From Streptomyces sp. TRM68416 (GTDB lineage Bacteria > Actinomycetota > Actinomycetes > Streptomycetales > Streptomycetaceae): a DNA stretch of 64,000 nucleotides. The notes beneath the pieces are model-generated. The model was not told the origin of the DNA, did not search any database, and worked only from the letters and a program-made list of their open reading frames with translations. Positions 54,247 to 63,900 of this stretch are shown here, piece by piece. The stretch is taken from NCBI RefSeq assembly GCF_014596915.1, contig NZ_JACVWU010000039.1, positions 1-64,000 of the forward strand. Direction: 5' to 3'. Every line of letters begins with the position of its first letter. Positions within the stretch are counted from its first letter, which is position 1. The translations under genes and the position numbers were made by a program.

Positions 54247-54266
54247 AGCGGCTGCCGGGGGCCTCC

Positions 54267-54304
54267 GGGCCGCCCGTTCGGTGCCGTCGCGGGCCGGGCG
54301 GCCC
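54267..54304. terminator. Possible bidirectional hairpin between Rieske and HTH genes
   Basis: GGGCCGCCCG (54267-54276) pairs with CGGGCGGCCC (54295-54304); loop of 18 bases. It lies between two convergent stops. The long loop makes it uncertain. Confidence 0.35.
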
Positions 54305-54339
54305 GAATCAGCCGCCGGGCGGACCCCGGCGGCGCCCGC

Positions 54340-55320
54340 TCACTGCCAGTCCCACCCGATCCCCACGATCCCCGAGCGCACCCGCGGCTCGACGAGGTGC
54401 ACAGAGTGGTGTCGTCCGCTCAGCCGGAGCTCGTGGCGGCCGCTGCGCGGGGCGGCCGCCGAGTGCTGGGCGAACCGGTGGCAGCGCACCGGCAGCGCCT
54501 GCTCGTCGAAGCGGACCTGGAGCGCGTACTGGCCGCCCGCGAGGCCGAACCCGCGCGCGTACTCGCCGGAGACTCCGGCGGTGCCGTCCTCGACGCCGTA
54601 GCGGAAGAGGAACGTGTCGCCGGACCGCAGCCGGGTGTCGAAGAGCAGTTCGGCCACCAGGACGCCGGTGGCGTGGTGCTGCCGTACCCGGCCGGCCCGG
54701 CAGTTCTCCAGGGCGTGCAGGCGCATGCGCGCGGGCGTGCAGCCGGGGTCGCCGTGGTGCACGGCGACGAAGCGGTCGACGCCGTCGCGGTGGGCGCGCA
54801 CGATGTGGTGCGCCTCCCGGTCGGCCAGCTCGCGGCGCGGACCGATCCGCACCCGCTCGTGGAGCCCGAGGAGGTGCAGCCCGCCGTCGGCCGTCGCGTC
54901 GAGCTCGGCCAGCAGCCGCTCCAGGACGTCGGTGGCCTCGACCAGGGAGCGGTAGGAGCGGGTCGCGGGCCGCTGCGCGCCCGTGTGCTCCTCGCTCTCG
55001 GCGAGCAGGCGTATCAGCGACTCCTCCGGCAACTGGAGGATCTCCTCCAGGGCCCGTACCGCGCGCAGCGACTCGGCGCGCTGCGGCCGCCGGGCGCCCT
55101 GCTGCCAGTAACTGAGGCTGGTGACGCCGACCTTGACGCCGTAGCGCGTCAGATGGTGCTGGACGCGCTGGAGCGGCAGTCCGCGCGCGGCGATCGCGGC
55201 GCGCAGCGCCACATGGAAGGGGCCTCCGCGCAGGGTGGCCGCCAGTTCCGCCTCCGGTCCGGCGTGCGGTTCCACGTCGGAGACGGCGGCGACATCCGCG
55301 TGCTCTCGGGCATGCAGCAT
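54340..55320 (-). CDS. XRE-like helix-turn-helix protein with unrecognised sensor domain
   Basis: 326 residues. Residues 36-90 form a helix-turn-helix of the Cro/XRE type (ALRAAIAARGLPLQRVQHHL, VTSLSYWQQGARRPQ). Residues 115-326 are a beta-rich domain (HLLGLHERVRIGPRRELADRE, RFVAVHHGDPGC, HATGVLVAELLFDTRLRSGD) that I cannot name. Transcribed opposite to the neighbouring uvrC. Streptomyces homologues are annotated as hypothetical DNA-binding proteins. Confidence 0.75.
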   Translation of the reverse strand: MLHAREHADVAAVSDVEPHAGPEAELAATLRGGPFHVALRAAIAARGLPLQRVQHHLTRYGVKVGVTSLSYWQQGARRPQRAESLRAVRALEEILQLPEESLIRLLAESEEHTGAQRPATRSYRSLVEATDVLERLLAELDATADGGLHLLGLHERVRIGPRRELADREAHHIVRAHRDGVDRFVAVHHGDPGCTPARMRLHALENCRAGRVRQHHATGVLVAELLFDTRLRSGDTFLFRYGVEDGTAGVSGEYARGFGLAGGQYALQVRFDEQALPVRCHRFAQHSAAAPRSGRHELRLSGRHHSVHLVEPRVRSGIVGIGWDWQ

Positions 55321-55516
55321 GCAGGGGGCCTTTCTGTGACATGTTCACAACGGCTGGTCAGACCGTTCGCGCGGGCGGTCGGGGCCGCCCTGTCGGCGCC
55401 GGGGCGTCTTCACATCCGTACGCCGTCGTTCACGACCCCGAGTTCCCCCGCATTGAAGCGTGTTGACCAAGCCCCGACAACACCTGATACCCGGATCGTT
55501 CTCGCCGCCCACCGCG

Positions 55517-55539
55517 CTGTCAGCCCTCGCCAGTAGGGT
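55517..55539 (+). promoter_or_regulatory. Weak PafBC-type promoter of uvrC
   Basis: CTGTCAGCC (55517-55525), 8 bases, TAGGGT (55534-55539), then the ATG at 55547. The -10 and spacing match TTGTCRGTG-N8-TAnnnT; three of nine bases in the -35-like half differ. Near-leaderless transcript, as in uvrB and ogt. Confidence 0.55.
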
Positions 55540-55546
55540 GTGGAAC

Positions 55547-57706
55547 ATGGCAGACCCCTCCAGCTACCGCCCCAGGCCGGGACAGATCCCGGACTCTCCC
55601 GGGGTCTACAGGTTCCGTGACGAGCACCGCCGGGTGATCTACGTCGGAAAGGCGAAAAGCCTGCGCCAGCGCCTGGCGAACTACTTCCAGGACCTGGCGA
55701 ACCTGCACCCCCGCACCCGGACCATGGTCACCACGGCCGCGTCCGTGGAGTGGACCGTGGTGTCCACGGAGGTCGAGGCGCTCCAGCTGGAGTACTCCTG
55801 GATCAAGGAGTACGACCCCCGGTTCAACGTCAAGTACCGCGACGACAAGAGCTATCCGTACCTCGCGGTGACGATGGGCGAGCAGTTCCCGCGCGTGCAG
55901 GTGATGCGCGGTCACAAGAAGAAGGGCGTGCGCTACTTCGGGCCGTACGCGCACGCGTGGGCGATCCGCGACACCGTCGACCTCCTCCTGCGCGTCTTCC
56001 CGGTGCGCACCTGCTCGGCCGGCGTCTTCAAGAACGCCGCCCGCACCGGCCGCCCCTGCCTGCTCGGTTACATCGGCAAGTGCTCCGCCCCCTGCGTCGA
56101 GCGCGTCTCCGACGAGGAGCACCGCGAACTGGCCGAGGAGTTCTGCGACTTCATGGCCGGCCGCACGGGCACGTACCTGCGCCGCCTGGAGAGGCAGATG
56201 ACGGAGGCGGCCGAGGAGATGGAGTACGAGCGGGCCGCCCGCCTGCGCGACGACATCGAGGCCCTGAAGAAGGCCATGGAGAAGAACGCGGTCGTGCTCG
56301 CCGACGCGACCGACGCCGACCTGATCGCCGTCGCCGAGGACGAGCTGGAGGCGGCGGTGCAGATCTTCCACGTGCGCGGCGGCCGGGTGCGCGGCCAGCG
56401 CGGCTGGGTGACCGACAAGGTCGAGGAGATCACCACCGGTGCCCTCGTCGAGCACGCCCTGCAGCAGCTGTACGGCGAGGAGACGGGCGACTCCGTGCCC
56501 AGGGAGGTCCTCGTGCCCGCCCTGCCCGACCCGGTGGAGCCGGTCCAGCAGTGGCTGACCGGGCGCCGCGGCTCCGGTGTCAGCCTGCGCATCCCGCAGC
56601 GCGGCGACAAGAAGGCGCTGATGGAGACCGTCGCGCGCAACGCCCAGCAGGCCCTCGCCCTGCACAAGACCAAGCGCGCCTCCGACCTGACCACGCGCTC
56701 GCGTGCCCTGGAGGAGATCGCCGACGCCCTCGACCTGGACAGCGCGCCGCTCAGGATCGAGTGCTACGACATCTCGCACCTGCAAGGCGACGACGTGGTG
56801 GCCTCCATGGTGGTCTTCGAGGACGGCCTCCAGCGCAAGAGCGAGTACCGCCGCTTCCAGATCAAGGGCTTCGCGGGCCAGGACGACGTCCGGTCCATGC
56901 ACGAGGTGATCACCCGGCGCTTCCGGCGGTACCTCGCCGAGAAGGAGAAGACCGGCGAGTGGGTGGACGAGGACACCCGGGACGCCTCCGGGACGGACAC
57001 CCCCGACGCTTCCGAGACGGACACCCGGGACGCCTCCGGGACCGAGAAGGACACCCAGGACACCCCCGACACCTCCGGGAAGTACACCCCGGACGCCTCC
57101 GAGAACGGCCTCAAGGACGACGAGGGCCGCCCCAGGAAGTTCGCCTACCCGCCCCAGCTGGTCGTCGTCGACGGCGGGCAGCCCCAGGTCGCCGCCGCCA
57201 AGAGGGCCCTGGACGAGCTGGGCATCGACGACATCGCCGTCTGCGGCCTGGCCAAGCGCCTGGAGGAGGTCTGGCTGCCGGACGACGACGATCCGGTCGT
57301 CCTGCCCCGCACCAGCGAGGGCCTGTACCTGCTCCAGCGGGTCCGCGACGAGGCGCACCGCTTCGCGATCACCTACCAGCGCGCCAAGCGCGCCAAGCGC
57401 TTCCGGTCGAGCCCGCTGGACGACGTACCCGGACTCGGCGAAGCGCGCAAGCAGGCCCTGCTGAAGCACTTCGGTTCGTTGAAGAAGCTGCGATCCGCCA
57501 CCATCGACCAGATCTGCGAGGTGCCCGGCATAGGCCGCAAGACGGCCGAGGCCATCGCCGTGGCCCTCGCCCAGGCGGCACCCGCCGCGCCGGCCGTGAA
57601 CACGGCGACTGGAGAGATCATGGAGGAGGAACCCGACATCATGGGTTCCGGTGGGGAGCCCGCGACGATCGGCTCCCCGGACGAACGACGGGGGCAGGAG
57701 ACATGA
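55547..57706 (+). CDS. uvrC: Excinuclease ABC subunit C
   Basis: 719 residues from the ATG at 55547 (the frame extends upstream to 55460, inside the promoter). Dual-incision nuclease: GIY-YIG domain at 15-95 (GVYRFRDEHRRVIYVGKAKSLRQRL), UVR motif at about 205-235, RNase H-like domain with IECYDISHLQGDDVVASMVVFE and VVDGGQPQVAAAKRAL, and a C-terminal helix-hairpin-helix pair (VPGLGEARKQALLKHFGS, VPGIGRKTAEAIA). About 50 residues of DAS/DTP/DT repeats (about 474-525) are inserted in the middle. First gene of a four-gene operon. Confidence 0.98.
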   Translation: MADPSSYRPRPGQIPDSPGVYRFRDEHRRVIYVGKAKSLRQRLANYFQDLANLHPRTRTMVTTAASVEWTVVSTEVEALQLEYSWIKEYDPRFNVKYRDDKSYPYLAVTMGEQFPRVQVMRGHKKKGVRYFGPYAHAWAIRDTVDLLLRVFPVRTCSAGVFKNAARTGRPCLLGYIGKCSAPCVERVSDEEHRELAEEFCDFMAGRTGTYLRRLERQMTEAAEEMEYERAARLRDDIEALKKAMEKNAVVLADATDADLIAVAEDELEAAVQIFHVRGGRVRGQRGWVTDKVEEITTGALVEHALQQLYGEETGDSVPREVLVPALPDPVEPVQQWLTGRRGSGVSLRIPQRGDKKALMETVARNAQQALALHKTKRASDLTTRSRALEEIADALDLDSAPLRIECYDISHLQGDDVVASMVVFEDGLQRKSEYRRFQIKGFAGQDDVRSMHEVITRRFRRYLAEKEKTGEWVDEDTRDASGTDTPDASETDTRDASGTEKDTQDTPDTSGKYTPDASENGLKDDEGRPRKFAYPPQLVVVDGGQPQVAAAKRALDELGIDDIAVCGLAKRLEEVWLPDDDDPVVLPRTSEGLYLLQRVRDEAHRFAITYQRAKRAKRFRSSPLDDVPGLGEARKQALLKHFGSLKKLRSATIDQICEVPGIGRKTAEAIAVALAQAAPAAPAVNTATGEIMEEEPDIMGSGGEPATIGSPDERRGQET

Positions 57707-58662
57707 ATGTGAACAAGCAGGACGAGCACCATGCACAGGGCGGAGACGGAGCACAGGTGAGTACGGGCACGACCGGCGAGACGGTGGCGGGCGTGGACGC
57801 GGCCATCCCGGAGCTGGTGATCATCTCCGGCATGTCCGGGGCCGGCCGCTCGACCGCGGCGAAGTGCCTGGAGGACCTCGGCTGGTTCGTCGTGGACAAC
57901 CTGCCGCCCGCGCTGATCCCCACCATGGTGGAGCTCGGCGCCCGCTCCCAGGGAAACGTGGCCAGGATCGCGGTCGTCGTCGACGTCCGCGGCCGCCGCT
58001 TCTTCGACAACCTCCGCGAGTCGCTCGCCGACCTCGACGCCCGGGGCGTCACCCGGCGGATCGTCTTCCTGGAGTCCTCCGACGACGCCCTGGTGCGCCG
58101 CTTCGAGTCGGTGCGCCGCCCGCACCCCCTCCAGGGCGACGGCCGCATCGTCGACGGCATCGCCGCCGAGCGAGAACTGCTGCGCGAGCTGCGCGGCGAC
58201 GCCGACCTGGTGATCGACACCTCCAGCCTCAACGTCCACGAGCTGCGCGCCAAGATGGACGCCCAGTTCGCCGGCGAGGAGGAACCCGAGCTGCGGGCCA
58301 CCGTGATGTCCTTCGGCTTCAAGTACGGCCTCCCGGTCGACGCCGACCTCGTCGTGGACATGCGCTTCCTGCCCAACCCGCACTGGGTCCCGGAGCTGCG
58401 CCCGTACACCGGCCTGAACGAGGAGGTCTCGGCGTACGTCTTCAACCAGCCGGGCGCCAAGGAGTTCCTCGACCGGTACACCGAGCTCCTCCAGTTGATT
58501 GCCGCGGGCTACCGTCGTGAGGGCAAGCGCTATGTGACCATCGCGGTCGGCTGCACCGGCGGCAAGCACCGCTCGGTCGCCACATCGGAGAAGCTCGCCG
58601 CCCGGCTCGCCGCGCAGGGCGTGGAGACGGTGGTCGTACACCGGGACATGGGACGCGAATGA
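57703..58662 (+). CDS. rapZ: RNase adapter RapZ / YvcJ-type P-loop protein
   Basis: 319 residues from an ATG that overlaps the uvrC stop (ATGA). Walker A GMSGAGRST at 43-51; Walker B-like IDTSSLN and the C-terminal IAVGCTGGKHRSV. In E. coli RapZ controls glmS sRNA decay; in Gram-positive bacteria (YvcJ) it links to cell-wall and competence control. The ~30 residues before the P-loop are a loose N-terminal extension. Adjacent yvcK and whiA are its usual neighbours in actinobacteria and firmicutes. Confidence 0.96.
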   Translation: MNVNKQDEHHAQGGDGAQVSTGTTGETVAGVDAAIPELVIISGMSGAGRSTAAKCLEDLGWFVVDNLPPALIPTMVELGARSQGNVARIAVVVDVRGRRFFDNLRESLADLDARGVTRRIVFLESSDDALVRRFESVRRPHPLQGDGRIVDGIAAERELLRELRGDADLVIDTSSLNVHELRAKMDAQFAGEEEPELRATVMSFGFKYGLPVDADLVVDMRFLPNPHWVPELRPYTGLNEEVSAYVFNQPGAKEFLDRYTELLQLIAAGYRREGKRYVTIAVGCTGGKHRSVATSEKLAARLAAQGVETVVVHRDMGRE

Positions 58663-59723
58663 CAGGACGTACTCCGCGGCTGATCAGGCTGCGCCGGGTG
58701 CCCGACGGACGCGGCGGCCGGACCGTCGAGGTCCGGGGGGCCAGAGCGCGCCGCAGGGGCACCCAGCCCAAGGTCGTCGCCCTCGGCGGCGGCATGGGCC
58801 TGTCGGCCTCGCTCGCCGCGCTGCGCCGGATCACCGGCGACCTCACCGCCGTCGTCACGGTGGCCGACGACGGCGGCTCCAGCGGGCGCCTCCGCGACGA
58901 GCTGGGCGTCCTGCCGCCCGGCGACCTGCGCAAGGCGCTGGCCGCGCTGTGCGGCGACGACGACTGGGGCCAGACCTGGTCCCGGGTGATCCAGCACCGC
59001 TTCCAGACCCAGGGCGACCTGCACGACCACGCCGTCGGCAATCTGCTGATCGTCGCCCTGTGGGAGCAGCTCGGCGATCATGTCCAGGCCCTGGACCTGG
59101 TCGGCAAGCTGCTGGGCGCGCACGGGCGCGTGCTGCCCATGTCCGCGGTGCCGCTGGAGCTCCAGGCCCTGGTCAAGGGGCACGACCCGGCCCGGCCCGA
59201 GGACGTCGACACCGTCCGCGGCCAGGCCACCGTCGCCCTCACGCCCGGCGAGGTGCAGTCCGTGCACCTGGTCCCGCACGACCCGCCCGCCGTGCCCGAG
59301 GCCGTCGAGGCGGTCATGGACGCGGACTGGGTGGTGCTCGGCCCCGGTTCCTGGTTCTCCTCGGTGATCCCGCACCTGCTGGTGCCCGAGCTGCTGGACG
59401 CGCTGACGGAGACGAAGGCCCGCCGGGTACTCTCGCTGAACCTCGCCCCGCAGCCCGGAGAAACCGATGGCTTCTCCCCGCAGCGTCATTTGGAGGTTTT
59501 GGGACGACACGCCCCTAAACTCGCCCTGGACGTGGTGCTGGCCGACGAGGCCGCCGTGCCCGACCGCGATGTGCTCACCGAGGCCGCCAAGCGGCTCGGG
59601 GCCGCGGTCGAGCTGGCTCCGGTCGCCCGGAGGGACGGCTCTCCGCGGCACGACCCGGAGCTGCTGGCCGCCGCGTACGACCGTATTTTTCGGATGCATG
59701 GAAGGATCGGCCCATGGCGATGA
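58659..59723 (+). CDS. yvcK: YvcK/GlmR (CofD-like) protein
   Basis: 354 residues, overlapping the rapZ stop (ATGA). Core features: VVALGGGMGLSASLAAL (nucleotide-binding glycine loop), VADDGGSSGRLRDELG, DLHDHAVGNLLIVALWE and VVLGPGSWFSSVIPHLLVPEL. YvcK binds UDP-GlcNAc and steers carbon to cell-wall precursors in Bacillus. A basic N-terminal extension of ~30 residues precedes the core. Confidence 0.95.
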   Translation: MTGRTPRLIRLRRVPDGRGGRTVEVRGARARRRGTQPKVVALGGGMGLSASLAALRRITGDLTAVVTVADDGGSSGRLRDELGVLPPGDLRKALAALCGDDDWGQTWSRVIQHRFQTQGDLHDHAVGNLLIVALWEQLGDHVQALDLVGKLLGAHGRVLPMSAVPLELQALVKGHDPARPEDVDTVRGQATVALTPGEVQSVHLVPHDPPAVPEAVEAVMDADWVVLGPGSWFSSVIPHLLVPELLDALTETKARRVLSLNLAPQPGETDGFSPQRHLEVLGRHAPKLALDVVLADEAAVPDRDVLTEAAKRLGAAVELAPVARRDGSPRHDPELLAAAYDRIFRMHGRIGPWR

Positions 59724-60703
59724 CGGCAGCGGTGAAGGACGAGATCTCCCGGCTCCCCGTCACCCGGACCTGCTGCAGGAAGGCGGAGGTCTCCGCCATT
59801 CTGCGGTTCGCCGGCGGCCTCCATCTGGTCAGCGGGCGCATCGTGATCGAGGCGGAGCTGGACACCGCGATGGCGGCCCGCCGCCTCAAGCGGGACATCC
59901 TGGAGATCTTCGGCCACAGCTCGGAGCTGATCGTGATGGCCCCGGGCGGTCTGCGCCGGGGCTCGCGCTACGTGGTGCGCGTCGTCGCGGGCGGTGACCA
60001 GCTGGCCCGGCAGACCGGCCTCGTCGACGGCCGGGGCCGCCCGATCCGCGGCCTGCCCCCGCAGGTGGTCTCCGGCGCCACCTGCGACGCCGACGCCGCC
60101 TGGCGCGGTGCCTTCCTGGCGCACGGCTCGCTCACCGAGCCGGGCCGCTCCTCCTCCCTGGAGGTCACCTGCCCCGGCCCCGAGGCCGCCCTCGCGCTCG
60201 TCGGCGCCGCCCGCCGGCTGCACATCGCGGCGAAGGCCCGCGAGGTGCGCGGCGTGGACCGGGTCGTCGTCCGCGACGGCGACGCGATCGGCGCCCTGCT
60301 CACCCGCCTCGGCGCCCACGAGTCCGTGCTGGCCTGGGAGGAGCGGCGGATGCGCCGCGAGGTCCGCGCCACGGCCAACCGGCTCGCCAACTTCGACGAC
60401 GCCAACCTGCGCCGCTCCGCGCGCGCGGCCGTCGCCGCCGGCGCCCGCGTCCAGCGCGCCCTGGAGATCCTCGGTGAGGAGGTCCCCGAGCACCTCGCCG
60501 CGGCCGGGCGGCTGCGCATGGAGCACAAGCAGGCCTCCCTGGAGGAGCTGGGCGCGCTCGCCGACCCGCCGCTGACCAAGGACGCCGTGGCCGGCCGTAT
60601 CCGCCGGCTGCTGGCGATGGCCGACAAGCGCGCCCAGGACCTCGGTATCCCGGGCACGGAGTCCAGCATCACCGAGGAGATGGCCGACAACCTGGTCGGC
60701 TGA
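59714..60703 (+). CDS. whiA: Sporulation transcription factor WhiA
   Basis: 329 residues from the ATG at 59714, or 327 from 59720 (ATGA with the yvcK stop); the gene overlaps yvcK by 10 bp. N-terminal LAGLIDADG-like domain (about 10-215: KDEISRLPVTRTCCRKAEVSA, WRGAFLAHGSLTEP) without the catalytic acids of homing nucleases, and a C-terminal HTH (about 265-310: SLEELGALADPPLTKDAVAGRI). It controls sporulation septation together with WhiB in Streptomyces. Confidence 0.97.
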   Translation: MAMTAAVKDEISRLPVTRTCCRKAEVSAILRFAGGLHLVSGRIVIEAELDTAMAARRLKRDILEIFGHSSELIVMAPGGLRRGSRYVVRVVAGGDQLARQTGLVDGRGRPIRGLPPQVVSGATCDADAAWRGAFLAHGSLTEPGRSSSLEVTCPGPEAALALVGAARRLHIAAKAREVRGVDRVVVRDGDAIGALLTRLGAHESVLAWEERRMRREVRATANRLANFDDANLRRSARAAVAAGARVQRALEILGEEVPEHLAAAGRLRMEHKQASLEELGALADPPLTKDAVAGRIRRLLAMADKRAQDLGIPGTESSITEEMADNLVG

Positions 60704-60715
60704 CCTGCCGTCACC

Positions 60716-60755
60716 ACGCCGGTGGCCGCGCCCTGTCGGGTGCGGCCACCGGCGT
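60716..60755 (+). terminator. 18-bp hairpin after whiA
   Basis: ACGCCGGTGGCCGC plus GCCC (60716-60733) pairs with 60738-60755 including one G-T pair; loop TGTC. TTTCCCC follows. It should end the uvrC-rapZ-yvcK-whiA transcript. Confidence 0.88.
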
Positions 60756-60848
60756 TTCCCCGTCCCGAAGGCGCCCTTGACTCGATCAAGAACTGTCATG
60801 AGCCTGGCATCTGTTCGCTGACGTGGCGAACCCACGCTAGGGGGGTTC

Positions 60849-63803
60849 ATGAGACACAGAGCGAGATCGATCCTCGCTGTCGGCGCGCTCCTGATCGGCG
60901 GAGCGAGCATCGCACCCATCGCCCAGGCACAGAACGGCAGTTCATCCGGTTCGGACGCGGACGAGGTCAAGGTCTTCCGCGCCGAGGTCACCAAGAAGCA
61001 GATACCCCTGCTGCTGGCCGCCGGACAGGACGGCCACGAACTCAGTGAGCGGGCGCCCGAGAAGGGCACCGCCACGATCGAGGTGTACCTCACCGACCAG
61101 CAGGCCGACAAGCTCCGGAAGCAGGGCGTCGAGCTCTCCGAGCACACCCTGTCCGCCCGGGCCGAGCGGCGCGTCGAGGCGGCCGCCGAGGGCGTCTTCC
61201 GGCCCTACAGCGGCAGCGGCGGCCTCAAGGAGGAGATCCTGCGGACCGCCCGGGAGAACCCCGGCCTCACCAAGGCCGTCTCCATCGGCAAGACGATCAA
61301 CGGCCAGGACATCCTCGCGCTCAAGCTCACCAAGAACGCCAAGAAGACCAAGGACGGCGCCAAGCCCTCCGTCCTGTACCTGTCCAACCAGCACGCGCGC
61401 GAGTGGATCACGCCGGAGATGACCCGCCGGCTGATGCACCACTACCTGGACAACTACAAGACGGACAGGCGCATCAGGAAGATCGTCAACACCACCGAGC
61501 TGTGGTTCGTGATCTCGGCCAACCCCGACGGCTACGACCACACCTTCCAGGAGTCGGGCGACCGCCTGTGGCGCAAGAACCTGCGGGACGTCAACGGCGA
61601 CGGCACCATCGGCACCGGCGACGGCGTCGATCTCAACCGCAACTTCCCCTACAAGTGGGGCTACGACAACGAGGGCTCGTCCCCCAACCCCACCAGCCAG
61701 ACCTACCGCGGCGCGGGCCCGGCCTCCGAGCCGGAGACGAAGGCCTTCGACGCCTTCCAGAAGCGGATCGGCTTCGAGTACGGCATCAACTACCACTCCG
61801 CCGCCGAGCTCATCCTCTACGGCGTCGGCTGGCAGGTGGCCACGGACACCCCCGACGACGTGCTCTACGAGGCCCTCGCCGGCACCCCCGACAACCCCGC
61901 CGTCCCCGGCTACCACCCGCAGGTCTCCTCGGAGCTGTACACCACCAACGGCGAGACGGACGGACACGCCGCCAACGTCAACGGCACGGCGATGTTCACG
62001 CCCGAGATGTCGACCTGCCAGACCGTCTCCAACGTCGACCCGAACGACGAATGGCGCCCGCAGGACTGCCAGTCCGTCTTCAACTTCCCCGACGACGAGA
62101 AGCTGATCCAGCAGGAGTTCGCCAAGAACGTTCCCTTCGCGCTCTCCGTCGCCGAGTCGGCGGCCCACCCCGACCGGCCATCGTCGTCGGTCGGCCTGAC
62201 CGCCGCAGACTTCACTCCGGCGCCGTTCACCACGTCGTACTCCCGCGGCGCCGACCAGGAGGTGTCCGTCGTCGCCCGCAGGTCGGTGCGCGACAAGGAA
62301 CTCAAGTACCGCGTCAACGGCGGCCGTACGCATGACATGCGGCTGCGGCCGTGGAAGGGCGGCGAGCGGTTCGGCGGCGAGGACAACCTCTACTTCGACG
62401 AGTACCGCGCCAAGGTCGCCGACGGCGGACCCGGCGACAGGGTCGAGGTGTGGTTCACCGGCGAGACGCGCGCCGGAAAGCCCGTCAGGAGCGAGCGCTT
62501 CACCTACACCGTGGCCAAGCGCCCGCGCGCGGACGTCCTCGTCGTCGCCGAGGAGGGCGTGGCCGCCACCCAGGCACAGACCTACGTCGACGCGCTCAGG
62601 GCCAACGGCCGCAGGGCGGTCGTCTGGGACGTCGCCACGCAGGGCGCCCCCGACGCGCTCGGCGTGCTGAGCCACTTCGGCACCGTCGTCCACTACACCG
62701 GCGCCGACGTCCCCGGCAACGCCACCCAGCTGCAACTGCGCGCCTACCTCAACGAGGGCGGCAAGCTGATCGAGGCCGGCGAGCGGGCGGGCGGCTCCGT
62801 CGACCTCGGCGACGGCACCCCGTCGAACGACTTCAGCCAGTACTACCTGGGCGCCTACAGCCGTACGTCCCTGCCCGGCGCCTCCGCCTTCGAGGGCGCG
62901 GGCGGACTCGCGGGCGCCGCGGCCGCCCTGGGCGACGCCCCCGGCAACCCGCTGAACGCGGCCGGCTCCTTCAGCGCCACCTCCGAGACGCTGCCGGTGA
63001 CCGACTTCCCGCAGTTCGCGAGCGCGGGAGCCGGCCGCTACCCCGGCACCGTCAACCCCTACGGCCCCTACGAGGGCTCCTACATGGCGGCCGTCACGCA
63101 CAGCGACTACGCCTGGAACCGCCTCACCCGCACCGTCGACCTCACCTCGGTGACCGCCGCCGACGCGCCCACGCTGCGCACCCGGATGCTGTGGAGCACC
63201 GAGGAGGGCTACGACCACGCCGTCCTGGAGGCGCGGACGGCGGGCGGCGAGGACTGGACCACGCTCCCGGAGAAGGACGGCGCCACCGGCACCGCCGTAC
63301 CCGAGGAGTGCGAGGCCGGGTACTTCATCCAGACCCACCCCGCCCTCAAGCGGTACCTGACCCTCGCCGACGGCACCTGCACGCCCACCGGCACCAGCGG
63401 AGCCTGGAACAGCTTCACCGGAGCGTCGGCCGGCTGGCAGGAGGTCTCCTTCGACCTCTCGTCCTACGCCGGAAAGACGGTCGAGCTGTCCTTGGGCTAC
63501 ATCACCGACCCGGGCTCCGGCGGACGCGGCCTGCTCGTCGACAACGCCTCGCTCGTCGTCGGCGGCACCGCCGTCGAGACCGAGGGCTTCGAGACGTCGC
63601 TGGGCGCCTGGACCACCCCCGGGCCGCCCGCGGGCAGCCCCGCCGTCGTCAAGGACTGGGCCCGCGTGGGCCAGCTCTTCCAGACGTACGCCGCGGTGAC
63701 CACGGACGACACCGTGCTGCTGGGCTTCGGCCTGGAGCACGTCGTCGCACCGGCCGACCGCTCCGCCCTGATGCGCAGGGCGCTCGCCGCCCTGGACGAG
63801 TGA
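60849..63803 (+). CDS. Secreted zinc carboxypeptidase (M14)
   Basis: 984 residues, signal peptide about 1-27 (ending AQAQ). M14 catalytic domain about 120-440: zinc ligands H182 and E185 in NQHAREW, H316 in YHSAAE, and catalytic E386 in TPEMSTC. The rest (about 440-984) is beta-rich: a possible carbohydrate-like or immune-inhibitor A-type segment with DYAWNRLTRTVDLTSV and VDNASLVVGG, typical of M6/M14 secreted proteins. Cuts C-terminal residues from peptides outside the cell. Confidence 0.94.
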   Translation: MRHRARSILAVGALLIGGASIAPIAQAQNGSSSGSDADEVKVFRAEVTKKQIPLLLAAGQDGHELSERAPEKGTATIEVYLTDQQADKLRKQGVELSEHTLSARAERRVEAAAEGVFRPYSGSGGLKEEILRTARENPGLTKAVSIGKTINGQDILALKLTKNAKKTKDGAKPSVLYLSNQHAREWITPEMTRRLMHHYLDNYKTDRRIRKIVNTTELWFVISANPDGYDHTFQESGDRLWRKNLRDVNGDGTIGTGDGVDLNRNFPYKWGYDNEGSSPNPTSQTYRGAGPASEPETKAFDAFQKRIGFEYGINYHSAAELILYGVGWQVATDTPDDVLYEALAGTPDNPAVPGYHPQVSSELYTTNGETDGHAANVNGTAMFTPEMSTCQTVSNVDPNDEWRPQDCQSVFNFPDDEKLIQQEFAKNVPFALSVAESAAHPDRPSSSVGLTAADFTPAPFTTSYSRGADQEVSVVARRSVRDKELKYRVNGGRTHDMRLRPWKGGERFGGEDNLYFDEYRAKVADGGPGDRVEVWFTGETRAGKPVRSERFTYTVAKRPRADVLVVAEEGVAATQAQTYVDALRANGRRAVVWDVATQGAPDALGVLSHFGTVVHYTGADVPGNATQLQLRAYLNEGGKLIEAGERAGGSVDLGDGTPSNDFSQYYLGAYSRTSLPGASAFEGAGGLAGAAAALGDAPGNPLNAAGSFSATSETLPVTDFPQFASAGAGRYPGTVNPYGPYEGSYMAAVTHSDYAWNRLTRTVDLTSVTAADAPTLRTRMLWSTEEGYDHAVLEARTAGGEDWTTLPEKDGATGTAVPEECEAGYFIQTHPALKRYLTLADGTCTPTGTSGAWNSFTGASAGWQEVSFDLSSYAGKTVELSLGYITDPGSGGRGLLVDNASLVVGGTAVETEGFETSLGAWTTPGPPAGSPAVVKDWARVGQLFQTYAAVTTDDTVLLGFGLEHVVAPADRSALMRRALAALDE

Positions 63804-63864
63804 CCCCCTCCCGGCGGGGGCCGACTGGCCGTCGTCGGAACGGGTGACAGGGCCGTCCGGCCCG

Positions 63865-63900
63865 GGCGGTCCGTACCCCTACTGGCGGGTACGGACCGCC
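63865..63900 (+). terminator. 14-bp hairpin after the carboxypeptidase gene
   Basis: GGCGGTCCGTACCC (63865-63878) pairs exactly with GGGTACGGACCGCC (63887-63900); loop CTACTGGC. GGGC/GCCC on the outside may extend it past a bulged T. Confidence 0.85.

Noticed and set aside
59714..60703. WhiA as a homing endonuclease, because of the LAGLIDADG-like domain
   Set aside because: The catalytic acidic residues are not apparent and the gene context and C-terminal HTH fit WhiA.
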